64,000 nt of DNA from Paludisphaera soli (GTDB lineage Bacteria > Planctomycetota > Planctomycetia > Isosphaerales > Isosphaeraceae). The position numbers and the translations under genes were made by a program. The stretch spans positions 62,001 to 126,000 of the forward strand of contig NZ_JAALJI010000006.1 of NCBI RefSeq assembly GCF_011064595.1. The letters are read 5' to 3'. Below are positions 1-8,076 of the stretch, piece after piece (the stretch's first letter is position 1; every line of letters begins with the position of its first letter). The notes beneath the pieces were generated by a model, which saw nothing but the letters and a program-made list of their open reading frames with translations, did not search any database and was not told where the DNA came from.

Positions 1-534
1 TCGTTCATGGCCCTGGGCGAGCTGGTCCGGTTCGACCGCAAGTCGCAGGACGTCACGGCCGAGTTCTACGACGTGGAGGCCCGGATCAAGAACAAGCAGG
101 TCCAGGAGCAGACGCTCCAGAAGATCCTGGAGGAGCGATCCGGGCAGCTTGAGGAGGTGTTGAAGGTCGAGGTCGAGCTGTCGCGCGTCCGGGGCGAGAT
201 CGAGCAGATGCAAGGTCGCATCCGGGTGCTCCGGAACCTCTCGTCGCTCGCCACCCTCACGTTGACGATCACCGAGCGCGACCGCTTCCAGCCCCCCGCG
301 CCGGTCGTGGCCGACTTCCCCACGCAGGTCGCGCGGACCTGGCAGGCGTCGCTGACGAGGCTGACCGACCTGGGCAAGGCCGCGATCCTGTTCGTCGTCG
401 GCCAGGCGGTCTGGACGCCGTTCTGGGCGGTCGGCCTCCTGCTCGGCTGGCTCGGCCTGCGTCGGCTGATCGCGGCGACGAGGTCGCCCGCCCCGGCGGC
501 ACCGCCGGCGAGCCCGACCCCCTCCGGCGGCTGA
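1..534 (+). CDS. DUF4349 domain protein, 5' end outside window
   Basis: The frame is open from the first base, so the start lies upstream of the window; the first ATG inside it (position 7) is internal. The visible 177 residues carry the DUF4349 pattern: a V.A.Y.D.EAR.K.. segment, a long charged coiled coil (about residues 20-75) with ELSRVRGEIEQMQGRI, then a short beta-strand ending in LTLTITER. A hydrophobic segment around residues 125-155 is a probable membrane anchor, followed by an Ala/Pro-rich tail. Proteins of this family are usually membrane-anchored lipoproteins or signal-peptide proteins of unknown function. Family assignment is from pattern memory; the signal peptide that would normally be present is not in the window. 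Confidence 0.72.
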   Translation, partial: SFMALGELVRFDRKSQDVTAEFYDVEARIKNKQVQEQTLQKILEERSGQLEEVLKVEVELSRVRGEIEQMQGRIRVLRNLSSLATLTLTITERDRFQPPAPVVADFPTQVARTWQASLTRLTDLGKAAILFVVGQAVWTPFWAVGLLLGWLGLRRLIAATRSPAPAAPPASPTPSGG

Positions 535-540
535 AGGGGC

Positions 541-630
541 TCAGAAGTAGACCTGGAACTGCATCCAGAAGAGGTCGGACGTGGACTGGTGGAGCCCCTC
601 GTGGGTGCTATAGAGCGCGGGCCGGGAGGG
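541..630 (-). pseudogene. C-terminal remnant of a probable outer-membrane beta-barrel protein
   Basis: On the minus strand the last codons before a TGA at 541-543 read LYSTHEGLHQSTSDLFW, then alternating polar and aromatic residues ending in a terminal Phe. A C-terminal beta-strand with final Phe is the classical outer-membrane barrel signature. The same frame meets a stop at 652-654 and no start or SD is visible, so this is a leftover 3' end and not a gene. What barrel protein it came from cannot be told. Confidence 0.35.
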
Positions 631-904
631 ATCTGCTGCGTCGGGCGAGCATCAGGCCGGATCGCCGGCCCGACGAGCAGGTCCGGGAGTCGCTCCGCCG
701 TCCCGAAGTCGCCCCGATCGTCGAAGCCGAGTTCCGGCGGCGGCCGTCCTGGCCGGTGACGAACGACGGCTTCCGCCGGATCGAGGCCGCACGAAAGGCG
801 TCCGAGGCGCAGGAGAAGGCCCGCAAGCATGCCAGGCGGCCCCATTCCAGGGACCGGGCGTGTGGGTTCGCGTCGGCAAGCCGCCGCGCTTCCGCCCTCG
901 TTGG
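631..904. other. non-coding stretch, no confident gene
   Basis: Overlapping frames are open on both strands. A plus-strand reading around 630-830 (PEVAPIVEAEFRRRPSW and following) has some protein-like character but no start codon, SD or recognisable domain, so it is left unannotated. It may be decayed coding DNA like the barrel remnant next to it. Confidence 0.3.
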
Positions 905-1837
905 TCAGACCGATTCGGCACCATCGGGGCCCGCGCGACGAGCCCGGCCGCGGCCGAGCATGGCGACCCCGCCGATCGCCAGCATGACGACGGCCGAAGG
1001 CTCCGGAACGGCCGCGACCCTGAACCCGGAGTCGAAGGTGACCGCGTTTGCAACCGAACTGCCGTCGGCGAGGGTCACGTCGGTCAGGCGAAACGTGCTC
1101 CCGAAATCGGCGATCGCGTCCGCGTCGAAGGAGGCCCGAGTGAAAGTGGAGAAGAGCAAGTTCATGGAGTAACCGCCCAGCAGCGGCGCGTATGGCAGCT
1201 GGAAGTCGGCCATGAAGCTGACCGCCCCGCCTCCAGGGTCGTACGAGAAGCCGCGGGCGTTGATGACATTGAATGCGCTGTTGCCGGGCCCCTTGGCGTA
1301 GTAGTAGGTCGTAAACCCATGCATGCCCGGCGTCGAGGCGATGAGCTCGGGCGTCAGGCTCGTCGACGAGACCAAGCCTTCCTGGAAGCCGCCGAAGGAC
1401 GAGACGAAGACGTCCGCTTCAAACTTCGAGAAATCGGACCGGAGATCGTATCAATAAATCCCCGTCACCTCGAGGGTCACGTATATCGAGTCGGGAATCG
1501 GGTGGCCGTCATTCAGCCTGATGACGTCTCGCCATTGGGCGACGGCGGCCTGGGCGGTGCTCAACGCGAGGTCCGTCCGCCCCGATACCGACAGCCGGAC
1601 GCCGGGGTCGGCGAGCAGCGAAATGGACGCCGATGCTGCCGACCCCGCCGCCGAACCTGCGGCGGCGCTTTCGTTCCAGTAATCCCCGTAGCGGTCGACT
1701 TCGTCGGCTCCCTGAACGCCGGAAAGCCCCTGCACACCGACCACCGTATAGACTTCGGCGGCCATCGCACCCGTGAGCGAGGCGATCGTCAAACTCATGA
1801 CCAACGAGCATGTCGAGGCGAGATAACTCATTCGCAT
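905..1837 (-). pseudogene. PEP-CTERM exosorted protein interrupted by an in-frame TGA
   Basis: Starting at the ATG at 1837 (AAGGAA about 10 bases upstream) the product has a signal peptide ending in TGAMAAEV and runs to a TGA at 1453-1451. The very same frame then continues without another stop for about 180 codons to position 905. The downstream part ends in VPEPSAVVMLAIGGVAML followed by an Arg-rich tail: the PEP motif, hydrophobic helix and basic tail of an exosortase substrate. The signal peptide and sorting signal are thus on the two sides of one stop codon, so this is one gene with a nonsense codon (or a base error), about 310 codons in all. The mature part has no recognised domain. If translated only to the stop, the product would be secreted but could not be sorted. 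Confidence 0.72.
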
Positions 1838-1907
1838 GTTCAGTATTTCCTTGCAAAATGGCGAGATCGTATCGAACGCCCGTCGCGAATCGACCTCAGG
1901 GGCCGAT

Positions 1908-1968
1908 CTTACCTGGTGTTTTCTTTTGATTTAATATCTATATAGTTTTTTTCGTTCCAAAACAGTAT
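1908..1968 (-). promoter_or_regulatory. AT-rich promoter island upstream of the PEP-CTERM gene
   Basis: About 60 bases of very AT-rich DNA stand out in the GC-rich background, 70-130 bases upstream of the minus-strand start at 1837. Reading the minus strand, TTGGAA is followed 16 bases later by GATATT, a possible -35/-10 pair. The exact promoter is inference; the base-composition change is directly visible. Confidence 0.35.
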
Positions 1969-2352
1969 GCGTTCGACGGGCTCGGTGTAGCCGATCGGGC
2001 CGATTCGAAGCCACGTCCTCGGGCTGCGGATCGAAGCGTCCGTCCCTCTCCACCCAGTTTGAGGCGAACGAGGCCAATCGGACCCCCAACTCACCGTCCG
2101 GCCAAGTCCCGGGTCCCAGGGCCCGGCCTTCCAGGCGGACGAGATCCGACCCATCGGACCGAATCCCCGGATGCCGTGGGGCGAACGAGATGGTCCAAAG
2201 ACCGGGGTCGGCCGGTCCCGACGTGGAGACTCGACCGCCCGGTTCCGGCGGCGAGCGAGCCGATTCTCCGAAGGGCTTGGGCGTCGGGCTGAAGCCTGGC
2301 CATAATCGATCCCGGACGATTCGCCCAGCCCCGGCATCCCGAGAGGCCCCCC
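1969..2352. other. intergenic region, nothing recognised
   Basis: This GC-rich stretch lies between the divergent PEP-CTERM pseudogene and the PLP enzyme. Long frames open here on the minus strand are shadows of the codon bias of the plus-strand gene downstream. No RNA gene, repeat or clear promoter was recognised. Confidence 0.4.
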
Positions 2353-3315
2353 GTGAACACCGTCGCCCGGCTCCCCGACTGCAACCATTACCTCGACCGA
2401 GGGACGGCCACGCCGCTGATCCCCGTCCGGCTCGACGCGGACGGGCCGACGATCTGGTGCAAGCTGGAGTTCCTCAACCCCAGCGGCTCGACCAAGGACC
2501 GGATCGCCGGCTACATCCTGCACAAGGCCGTGCGGACCGGGAGGGTCGCGCCCGGGGGGCTGGTGGTCGAGGCGTCGAGCGGGTCGACGAGCATCGCCAT
2601 GGCCCTGGCCTCGGCGCAGCTGGGGCTGAAGTTCCTCGCGGTGATGCCCGAGGGGGTCAGCAGCGAGCGGCGGATGATGATCGAGGCCTACGGCGGCGAG
2701 GTCCGGTTCTCGCCCCGGGCCGAGGGGATCCTGGGCGCCCTGGCGGGGGCGGCGGCCGTCGCGGCCGAGCGCGGGGCGTTCCTGCCGCTCCAGTTCGAGA
2801 ACCCGGACAACCCGGCGGCGCACCGAGGCCGGACGGCCCAGGAGGTCCTGGCGCAGATCCCCGGCGGCTGCGTCGACGCCGTGGTCAGCGGGGTCGGCAC
2901 CGGGGGGACGCTCGTCGGCCTGTTCGAGGGCCTGTGCGACCACGGCTGCTCGCCGACCGCGTTCGCCGCCAGGCCCGTGACCGGCGCGGCGGTGGGGGGC
3001 GCGGGGGCGGAGTGCTGCTCGTTCAGCGGCCGGATCCCCGGCGTGGTGGACGGGCCCTCCACCATCTACACGAGGTTCCGCGCCGAGCGGGGGGCGTCGC
3101 TCGTCGAGATCGACGTGCGCGACGACGAGGCCGTGGACCTCGCCCGCCGGCTGATCCGCAAGGGCTTCCCGGTCGGCCCCAGCTCGGGCCTGAACTTCCG
3201 GGCCGCGATGGCGGCCGCGGAGCGCCTCGGCCCCGAGGCCCGGATCGTCACGGTCTTCCCCGACCGGATGGAACGCTACTTCTCGACCGAGCTGTTCGCC
3301 CGCGCGATCGGCTGA
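2353..3315 (+). CDS. PLP-dependent cysteine synthase family protein
   Basis: A 320-residue fold-type II PLP enzyme, the usual length for CysK/CysM/SbnA-like proteins. The PLP lysine motif NPSGSTKDRIA is near residue 43, an SSGSTSIA substrate loop near residue 75 (CysK has SGNTGIA), and the phosphate-binding GVGTGGT loop near 180. PSSGLNF near 277 is the pyridine-nitrogen region. The family replaces the beta substituent of O-acetyl- or O-phosphoserine, usually with sulfide, in the cytoplasm. The altered substrate loop means the true acceptor could be other than sulfide. It starts at the ATG at 2353 and stands alone, with a stem-loop just after the stop. Confidence 0.85.
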   Translation: MNTVARLPDCNHYLDRGTATPLIPVRLDADGPTIWCKLEFLNPSGSTKDRIAGYILHKAVRTGRVAPGGLVVEASSGSTSIAMALASAQLGLKFLAVMPEGVSSERRMMIEAYGGEVRFSPRAEGILGALAGAAAVAAERGAFLPLQFENPDNPAAHRGRTAQEVLAQIPGGCVDAVVSGVGTGGTLVGLFEGLCDHGCSPTAFAARPVTGAAVGGAGAECCSFSGRIPGVVDGPSTIYTRFRAERGASLVEIDVRDDEAVDLARRLIRKGFPVGPSSGLNFRAAMAAAERLGPEARIVTVFPDRMERYFSTELFARAIG

Positions 3316-3338
3316 GCCGGCATCGGCGCGGGGAGAGG

Positions 3339-3359
3339 CTTCCCTCCTTGTGAGGGAAG
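3339..3359 (+). terminator. stem-loop after the PLP enzyme gene
   Basis: CTTCCCTC and GAGGGAAG pair perfectly (8 bp) around a CTTGT loop, 23 bases after the stop of the cysteine-synthase-like gene. There is no T-run, so this is either a weak terminator or a minor relative of the CCTTCCC-type repeats seen elsewhere in the window. Confidence 0.4.
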
Positions 3360-3453
3360 ACGACCGAGGCTTCGACGCGGGTAAGGTGCCAACCTGTTGA
3401 GAACCCCCGTCTCGTCCCCGAACCGCTTCCCCCACAAGGAAGGAAACGAAGAA

Positions 3454-3500
3454 AGGGCCGGGGACGCGCCGCGAATCTCGTCGGCGCACCCTCCGGCCCT
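3454..3500. terminator. imperfect stem-loop between convergent genes
   Basis: AGGGCCGG (3454-3461) pairs with CCGGCCCT (3493-3500), with an inner GCGCCG/CGGCGC pairing. It lies between the converging PLP-enzyme and DUF1328 genes and could terminate both directions. Confidence 0.4.
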
Positions 3501-3528
3501 TGTCGTCTCGGGCTCCTGAGGAGCGAGG

Positions 3529-3699
3529 TCAGACCGCGGGTGGACCGGAGCGGCCCATCACCAGCGAGACCACGAACAGGACGAGGAAGACGAAGACCAG
3601 GATCTTGGCGATGCCCGCGAGATCGCCCGACATCCCGCCGAAACCCAGGAAACCCGCGATCAGCGCGAGCACGAAGAAGACGATCGCCCAGCGCAACAT
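3529..3699 (-). CDS. DUF1328 small membrane protein
   Basis: A 56-residue protein beginning [17 protein letters not shown]. It has two hydrophobic helices separated by a short glycine-rich turn ([14 protein letters not shown]), which is the DUF1328/YtjA layout. The frame is open further upstream, but the ATG at 3699 gives the family N-terminus (MLRWA) and is preceded by AAGGATC, so it is the chosen start. Function is unknown; members are inner-membrane proteins often linked to stress conditions. Confidence 0.85.
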   Translation of the reverse strand: MLRWAIVFFVLALIAGFLGFGGMSGDLAGIAKILVFVFLVLFVVSLVMGRSGPPAV

Positions 3700-4367
3700 G
3701 ATCTTGATCCTTTCGGCCGGAGGGCCGTTTGGGAGTTCGGCGGATGAAGGAACCCGGGCCACTCCAGAGGGGTCGGGCCTCATCGACGCCGTCGGCTGGG
3801 TAGTAACGCAAACGTGATGCCATAGTCATGTCGCCGTGGCGAGAGTTCGTCGCGGACCCATCCGGGGGCCCGCCGAGCCGGCCGACGGCGGTCCGGGAGG
3901 GCGACGCGTCGAAATCGCGCAACTCCTTGCGCGGCGATGGGCCTCCGCGGTCCTCCGCCCCCCGGCCGGGGGAGAATCCCTGGATCGGCGCCCCGCGGGA
4001 GGCCGATATCAGGCCCTGACGTAGAGGCCGGCGACGCGTCGCCCGCCCGGCCCGGTTTGCGAAGCGATTCAGGGGCGCGGACCCGGCGTCGTCCGGCCCG
4101 GGTCGATCCGGAGGTTACGTCGCATTCGCCCTTCGAGGCCCCGTCCGCACCCGGCGAGCCAGTCGCCGCCGGGTGAGGAGGCGAGGCCGGCGGGGGCGGG
4201 ATAAGGACGGTCCTGTGCACCTGGGAACCGAGCGAACGGGTATCCCCCGATCCTTGCGGATATGGTATGGTCCGTCGAAATCCACCTCGACCTCGACGGG
4301 ACCTCTCCCCGGCGCGCGAACGCCGGGCTCGGGGGCGTCCACCATCACGATCCGGACGGATGAGACG
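3700..4367. other. intergenic region, nothing recognised
   Basis: About 670 bases between the divergently transcribed DUF1328 gene and the membrane glycosyltransferase. All open frames here have low-complexity Arg/Pro/Gly translations typical of non-coding GC-rich DNA. No RNA gene or repeat was recognised. The glycosyltransferase promoter must lie here but no convincing -35/-10 pair stands out. Confidence 0.4.
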
Positions 4368-6275
4368 ATGGGAACGCGCGTGCTGCGACCAGTGCGGAGG
4401 TCGGCCTCGCCGAGCGCCCGGTATGAGCCGATCGTCCCGCGCGCGCCCCGGCCGCTGATCCGCCCGGCCCCGCGCTCGGCGATGTTCTTCCCGCTGGTGG
4501 TGCTGGCGGCGATCCTCCCCGGCCTGGCCGCCCTGCGGTCGTGGGACCTGACCCTCCCCGGGCCGCTCTGGGGCCTGCGGGCGATGGCGGTCGCGGTCGA
4601 CGGCATGGTGGTGGACCAGACGGCGGCCTGCGACGCGATCAAGCCCGAGCGGGAATCGGCCGGCTATCGCAGCGTGGCGTTCCAGCCCCCGCTGTACCCC
4701 TGGCTGGCGGCGATCGGCCTGACCGTCAGCGGCGATTGCGACCCGCTGGCCTGCGTGCTGCCCAGCTACGCGGCCGGCGCGGCGATCGTGATGCTGGTGT
4801 ACCTCCACGGCCGGCTCTGGCGCGGCGGGGGCATGGGCTTCGCGGCGGCCCTGCTCATGGCGTTCAGCCCGAGCCTGCTGCTGCGCGAGCAGGAGATGAC
4901 GCCCCACCTGCTGGGGGCCGCCGGGGCGCTCGCGGCGCTCTACGCCTACGCGGCGCGCACGCGGCTCGCGGCCGAGTCGGCCGACCCTCGCAAGCGTTCG
5001 CTCCTCTGGTCGGCGGCCGGCGGGGCGGCCCTGGGGGCCTCGCTCCTGACGGTCGAGGCGTTCGGCCTGATCGTGGTGGCGGTGATCGCGCTCCATCAGG
5101 TCTACCTACGGGTGAGCGCCTCGGCCGACCCCAACTTCCGCGCGGCGGCGACGACGGCCCGCCTCGCCTGGCTCCGCGACGGCGGCCTCCTCGACTCGGC
5201 GCTGGCGTTGGGGATCGCGACCCTCCTCGCCGCGCCGTGGCACCTGATGATGTTCCGCACCCACGGCTGGAGCCTGTTCGCCCCGCTCACGATCCCCGCC
5301 TCGGGCTGGACGGATTCCTACGACCTGCTCACCAAGACCATCGAGCTGGCCCCGGTGGCGGCCCCGCTGGCCCTCTACGGGGCGTTCCGGGCCATCCGCC
5401 TGGCTCTGGCCGCCGAGAGCGACGACCGCGAGACGATCGGCGGGGCGTTCTGGGTCGTGTGGGCGGGCGTCGTCGCGCTGGCGTTGGCCCTCTGGACGAA
5501 CGGGCCCCGGCAGTCGCTGGAGGTCTTCCTGCTGGTCCCGCTCAACCTGCTGGCGGCCTCGACCGTCGCGGACCTGGTCAATCGCCGGGCCTCGGTCCGG
5601 GCGCTGATCGGCCTGGCGCCGGCCGCGGCGCTCGGCCTCGCCTGGTGGTCCAGCAAGGACCTCCGCGGTGCCCTCGACGAGCTGATGGCCGGCCGCGCCA
5701 GCTCGGCGACGACCCTGAGCCTCCACCTGGCGCTCGACCTCATCATCGTCTCGATCCTGCTGGGCCGCGCCGTCGAGCGCTGGGCCCGCGAGCGCGACGA
5801 CCGCCAGCGCCAGGTGCTGGCGACCTTCCTTCTCACCACGCTGGTGGCCACCGTGGGCCTGGGGGTCCGCGAGATGGTCTTCCGCCACGGCGAGACCAGC
5901 GACCTCTTGATGCTCCGCACGATGATCCTGAGGCGCAACCGCGAGCGGCCGTTCCAGCACATCGCGGTGGTCAGCCCGCCGTCCTCGCGGTTCGAGTCCG
6001 ACGGCGAGCCCGGCTCGCTCGACGCTCCCTATCCCGGCGGCCGGCTCCGCTTCATCCTCCGCTCGGCGCTGCCGGAACTCCCCCAGATCGACCTCGTGCA
6101 CGTCGACGAGCTGCTCACTCTGCCGGACGAGCAGCGGCTGGTGATCCTGTACGGGGCCGGCAGTCGGCTGTCGTACAGCCTGCAGTCCCGGCTCGGGCTG
6201 GAGGCGATCCACCCGGGCCGGACCGGCATCCTCGACGCCTACGCCACCGCCGCCAGCCGCGTCTCCCTGCGCTGA
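4368..6275 (+). CDS. GT39-like polytopic membrane glycosyltransferase
   Basis: A 635-residue integral membrane protein. After a basic N-terminus there are about 10-12 hydrophobic helices, an early FQPPLYPWLAAIGL segment typical of dolichyl-phosphate-mannose/ArnT-type (GT39/GT83) transferases, and a soluble C-terminal region of roughly 150 residues. Such enzymes take a polyprenyl-phosphate sugar and transfer it to protein or lipid outside the cytoplasmic membrane. The frame is open upstream of 4368, but that extension translates to low-complexity sequence; the ATG at 4368 is preferred. The canonical acidic pair of GT39 was not located with confidence, so the substrate is open. Confidence 0.7.
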   Translation: MGTRVLRPVRRSASPSARYEPIVPRAPRPLIRPAPRSAMFFPLVVLAAILPGLAALRSWDLTLPGPLWGLRAMAVAVDGMVVDQTAACDAIKPERESAGYRSVAFQPPLYPWLAAIGLTVSGDCDPLACVLPSYAAGAAIVMLVYLHGRLWRGGGMGFAAALLMAFSPSLLLREQEMTPHLLGAAGALAALYAYAARTRLAAESADPRKRSLLWSAAGGAALGASLLTVEAFGLIVVAVIALHQVYLRVSASADPNFRAAATTARLAWLRDGGLLDSALALGIATLLAAPWHLMMFRTHGWSLFAPLTIPASGWTDSYDLLTKTIELAPVAAPLALYGAFRAIRLALAAESDDRETIGGAFWVVWAGVVALALALWTNGPRQSLEVFLLVPLNLLAASTVADLVNRRASVRALIGLAPAAALGLAWWSSKDLRGALDELMAGRASSATTLSLHLALDLIIVSILLGRAVERWARERDDRQRQVLATFLLTTLVATVGLGVREMVFRHGETSDLLMLRTMILRRNRERPFQHIAVVSPPSSRFESDGEPGSLDAPYPGGRLRFILRSALPELPQIDLVHVDELLTLPDEQRLVILYGAGSRLSYSLQSRLGLEAIHPGRTGILDAYATAASRVSLR

Positions 6276-6317
6276 GCGAAGCGAGGGGACGCGGCCGCGG
6301 GCGGGCCCTCGCCGGGG

Positions 6318-6812
6318 TCAGGACGCGGCGGCCTCGGCGTTGACGACGTTCTCGGCGATCTCGGTTAGGAGGCCGTCGGTCGCCTTCTCCTCGGCCAGCG
6401 ATTCGGCCAGGAGCTTCTCGACCTCGGGGATGCCCAGGGTGGCCGCCCAGGTGCTCATGGTGCCGTAGCCGGCGATCTCGTAGTGCTCGACCTTCTGCGC
6501 GGCGGCGATCAGGGCGGCGTCCCTGGTCTCGGGGGCGGCCTCCATCTCCAGGACCTCCTTCCCCTCCTCGATCAGCCCTTCCATCGCCTTGCACTTCTTC
6601 CCCCGCGCTGCCTGGCCGAGGGCCTCCAGCACCTGGACCATGCGCTCGACGTGCACCTTGGTCTCAGCCAGGTGGGTCTCGAACGCCTTGCGGAGGCTGG
6701 GGTGCGAGGCCGCCTTGGCCATCTTCGGGAGGGCCTTGGCGAGCTGCTTCTCGGCGTCGAGCATGTCGCGGGCGACGTCCACCATCAGATCGTTGAGCGT
6801 CTGCATCTTCAT
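6318..6812 (-). CDS. DUF892 (YciE/YciF) ferritin-like protein
   Basis: A 164-residue all-helical protein starting MKMQTLNDLMVDVARDMLDAEKQL. The helical pattern and the acidic/His residues (DAEKQL, HLAETKVH, EHYEIAGYG, EEKATD) match the YciF/DUF892 ferritin-like di-metal fold. The family is stress-induced in enterobacteria and its substrate is unknown. The start at 6812 has GGAG six to ten bases upstream; an upstream in-frame ATG at 6890 lacks this support. It is transcribed on the same strand after the TIGR03067-type gene but separated from it by a strong stem-loop. Confidence 0.85.
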   Translation of the reverse strand: MKMQTLNDLMVDVARDMLDAEKQLAKALPKMAKAASHPSLRKAFETHLAETKVHVERMVQVLEALGQAARGKKCKAMEGLIEEGKEVLEMEAAPETRDAALIAAAQKVEHYEIAGYGTMSTWAATLGIPEVEKLLAESLAEEKATDGLLTEIAENVVNAEAAAS

Positions 6813-6946
6813 CGCTTCATCTCCGGGATCGCGCGTTGGCTTGCGAGGGCGGCATGGGCAGGGACGGCCCTGGTCTCCTTCGCAAACCACGCGCCGGGAA
6901 GGTGCCGAGATCCCTCCTCCCGCCCGCGCCGCCCTTCGAAACGCGA

Positions 6947-6971
6947 GACGCCCCGCTCGGGGCGGGGCGTC
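6947..6971 (-). terminator. 9-bp GC stem-loop
   Basis: GACGCCCCG (6947-6955) pairs perfectly with CGGGGCGTC (6963-6971). It lies 35 bases beyond the 3' end of the TIGR03067-type gene and upstream of the DUF892 gene, so it probably separates the two transcripts. No strong T-run follows. Confidence 0.5.
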
Positions 6972-7006
6972 GAGGCCGCGGAAGCGGCGTGCGCGGGGCC
7001 GGTCGT

Positions 7007-7507
7007 TCAGTCGGCCTTCTTCTTCATGACGAACATGAGCTGCTTGTCCTTCGTCTTGAAGTCACGCGGGGCCTCGCCGCCGGGGAGGGCGTAGACGAGG
7101 CGGACGGTGTCGCCGTCCTTGTCGATGAGGCCGTAGGCGACGGCGTCCTCGACGTCGGCGAGCTTGCTCGTCATCTTGATCTTGGACGCGATCGCGCCCG
7201 AGGCGCTCGCGCCGGCCGCGGCCTCGTTCGCCTCCAGCGAGTAGGTCGCGCCGTAGATCTCCTTGCTGTCCTTGTCCATCACCACCACGCGGTCCTCGGT
7301 GAACCTCACGGTCGAGCCCTTGATCCGCTCGGGGGCGTCGGGCACGCCGAACTTCTCGCCGGCGCTGATCACGTAGCCCCCCACCAGGTCGGCCGGCTTC
7401 AGCGCGGCCACTTCCTTCTCCTTCTCGGCCGCCTCCTGGGCGAGGCAGGCGGACGAGAGGGCGACGGCCAGCGCGGGCAGGGCGAGGCGGACGATCGAGC
7501 GACGCAT
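7007..7507 (-). CDS. TIGR03067-type exported protein
   Basis: A 166-residue protein with a signal peptide (MRRSIVRLALPALAVALSSA, likely cleaved near CLA-QE). The mature part has the planctomycete TIGR03067 layout: a LVGGYVISAGEKFGVPDAPE segment equivalent to LxGxW..xxGExDGKP, then GSTVRFTEDRVVVMDKD, and a late LVYALPGGEAPRDFKT stretch resembling the usual Y.L.GD.L..C element. Function is unknown; these are numerous, lipocalin-like secreted proteins in planctomycetes. The start at 7507 gives a clean signal peptide, unlike the upstream in-frame codon. Confidence 0.75.
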   Translation of the reverse strand: MRRSIVRLALPALAVALSSACLAQEAAEKEKEVAALKPADLVGGYVISAGEKFGVPDAPERIKGSTVRFTEDRVVVMDKDSKEIYGATYSLEANEAAAGASASGAIASKIKMTSKLADVEDAVAYGLIDKDGDTVRLVYALPGGEAPRDFKTKDKQLMFVMKKKAD

Positions 7508-7618
7508 GATTTCATCTCCTGCAAGTCGGGACGGCTTCGGGTACGACGAGGGGGAACCTCGCGACATGCCTTGACCGATCCCGCAACTCCCGCGCCGTCG
7601 TCGCGACCGCGCCCCCGA

Positions 7619-7945
7619 TCAGCCGGCGATCGTGGCGTACTTGAGCCCGGCGATCCCCAGCACGATCAGCGCGATCGAGCCGATCCGGAAGGCCGTGGCC
7701 GGCTCGCCGAACAGCGCGATCCCCAGGATCGCCGTGCCGACGGCGCCGACGCCGGTCCACACCGCGTAGGCCGTCCCCATCGGCAGGTGGTTCAGCGACC
7801 ACCCCAGCAGGCCCATGCTGACGAACAGCGTGATGAAGAACGCCACCGACGGCCACAACTCCGAGAACCCCTTGGACGTCTTCAAGAAGTAGGCCCAGGC
7901 CACCTCGAACAAACCCGCCACGATCAGGATCACCCAGGCCATCAT
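7619..7945 (-). CDS. gdx: SMR family transporter, guanidinium exporter (Gdx/SugE) type
   Basis: A 108-residue, four-helix small multidrug resistance protein. The conserved glutamate of helix 1 is in AGLFEVAWAYFLK, and LPMGTAYAVWTGVGAVGTA is the helix 3 signature of the SugE/Gdx branch. Gdx proteins are dual-topology proton/guanidinium antiporters in the inner membrane; promiscuous EmrE-type members are the alternative. GAGGTGAC precedes the tandem ATGs at 7945/7942. I looked for a guanidine riboswitch in the leader and did not find one, so the guanidinium role rests on sequence only. Confidence 0.85.
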   Translation of the reverse strand: MMAWVILIVAGLFEVAWAYFLKTSKGFSELWPSVAFFITLFVSMGLLGWSLNHLPMGTAYAVWTGVGAVGTAILGIALFGEPATAFRIGSIALIVLGIAGLKYATIAG

Positions 7946-8076
7946 TCGTCACCTCGTCGTCTGCGAAAAGGGGGGAAGCCCGTCACTCGTCCCGACGCGT
8001 GCCATGCCGGCGGGACCTTCGACGTGAAGGGCGGACCCCCGATCCCATGCAATCGTCGTTCCGCCGCCCGCCCGCG

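Noticed and set aside
630-840. Plus-strand coding fragment
   Set aside because: No start, SD or known domain; it may be decayed coding DNA but cannot be supported.
1909-3489. 526-codon minus-strand frame over the cysteine-synthase-like gene
   Set aside because: It is a codon-bias shadow; translation is Arg/Pro/Gly-rich and lacks any domain.
7946-8076. Guanidine riboswitch upstream of the Gdx-type transporter
   Set aside because: No pair of hairpins with ACGR loops (guanidine-II) nor another guanidine-class fold could be found in the leader.
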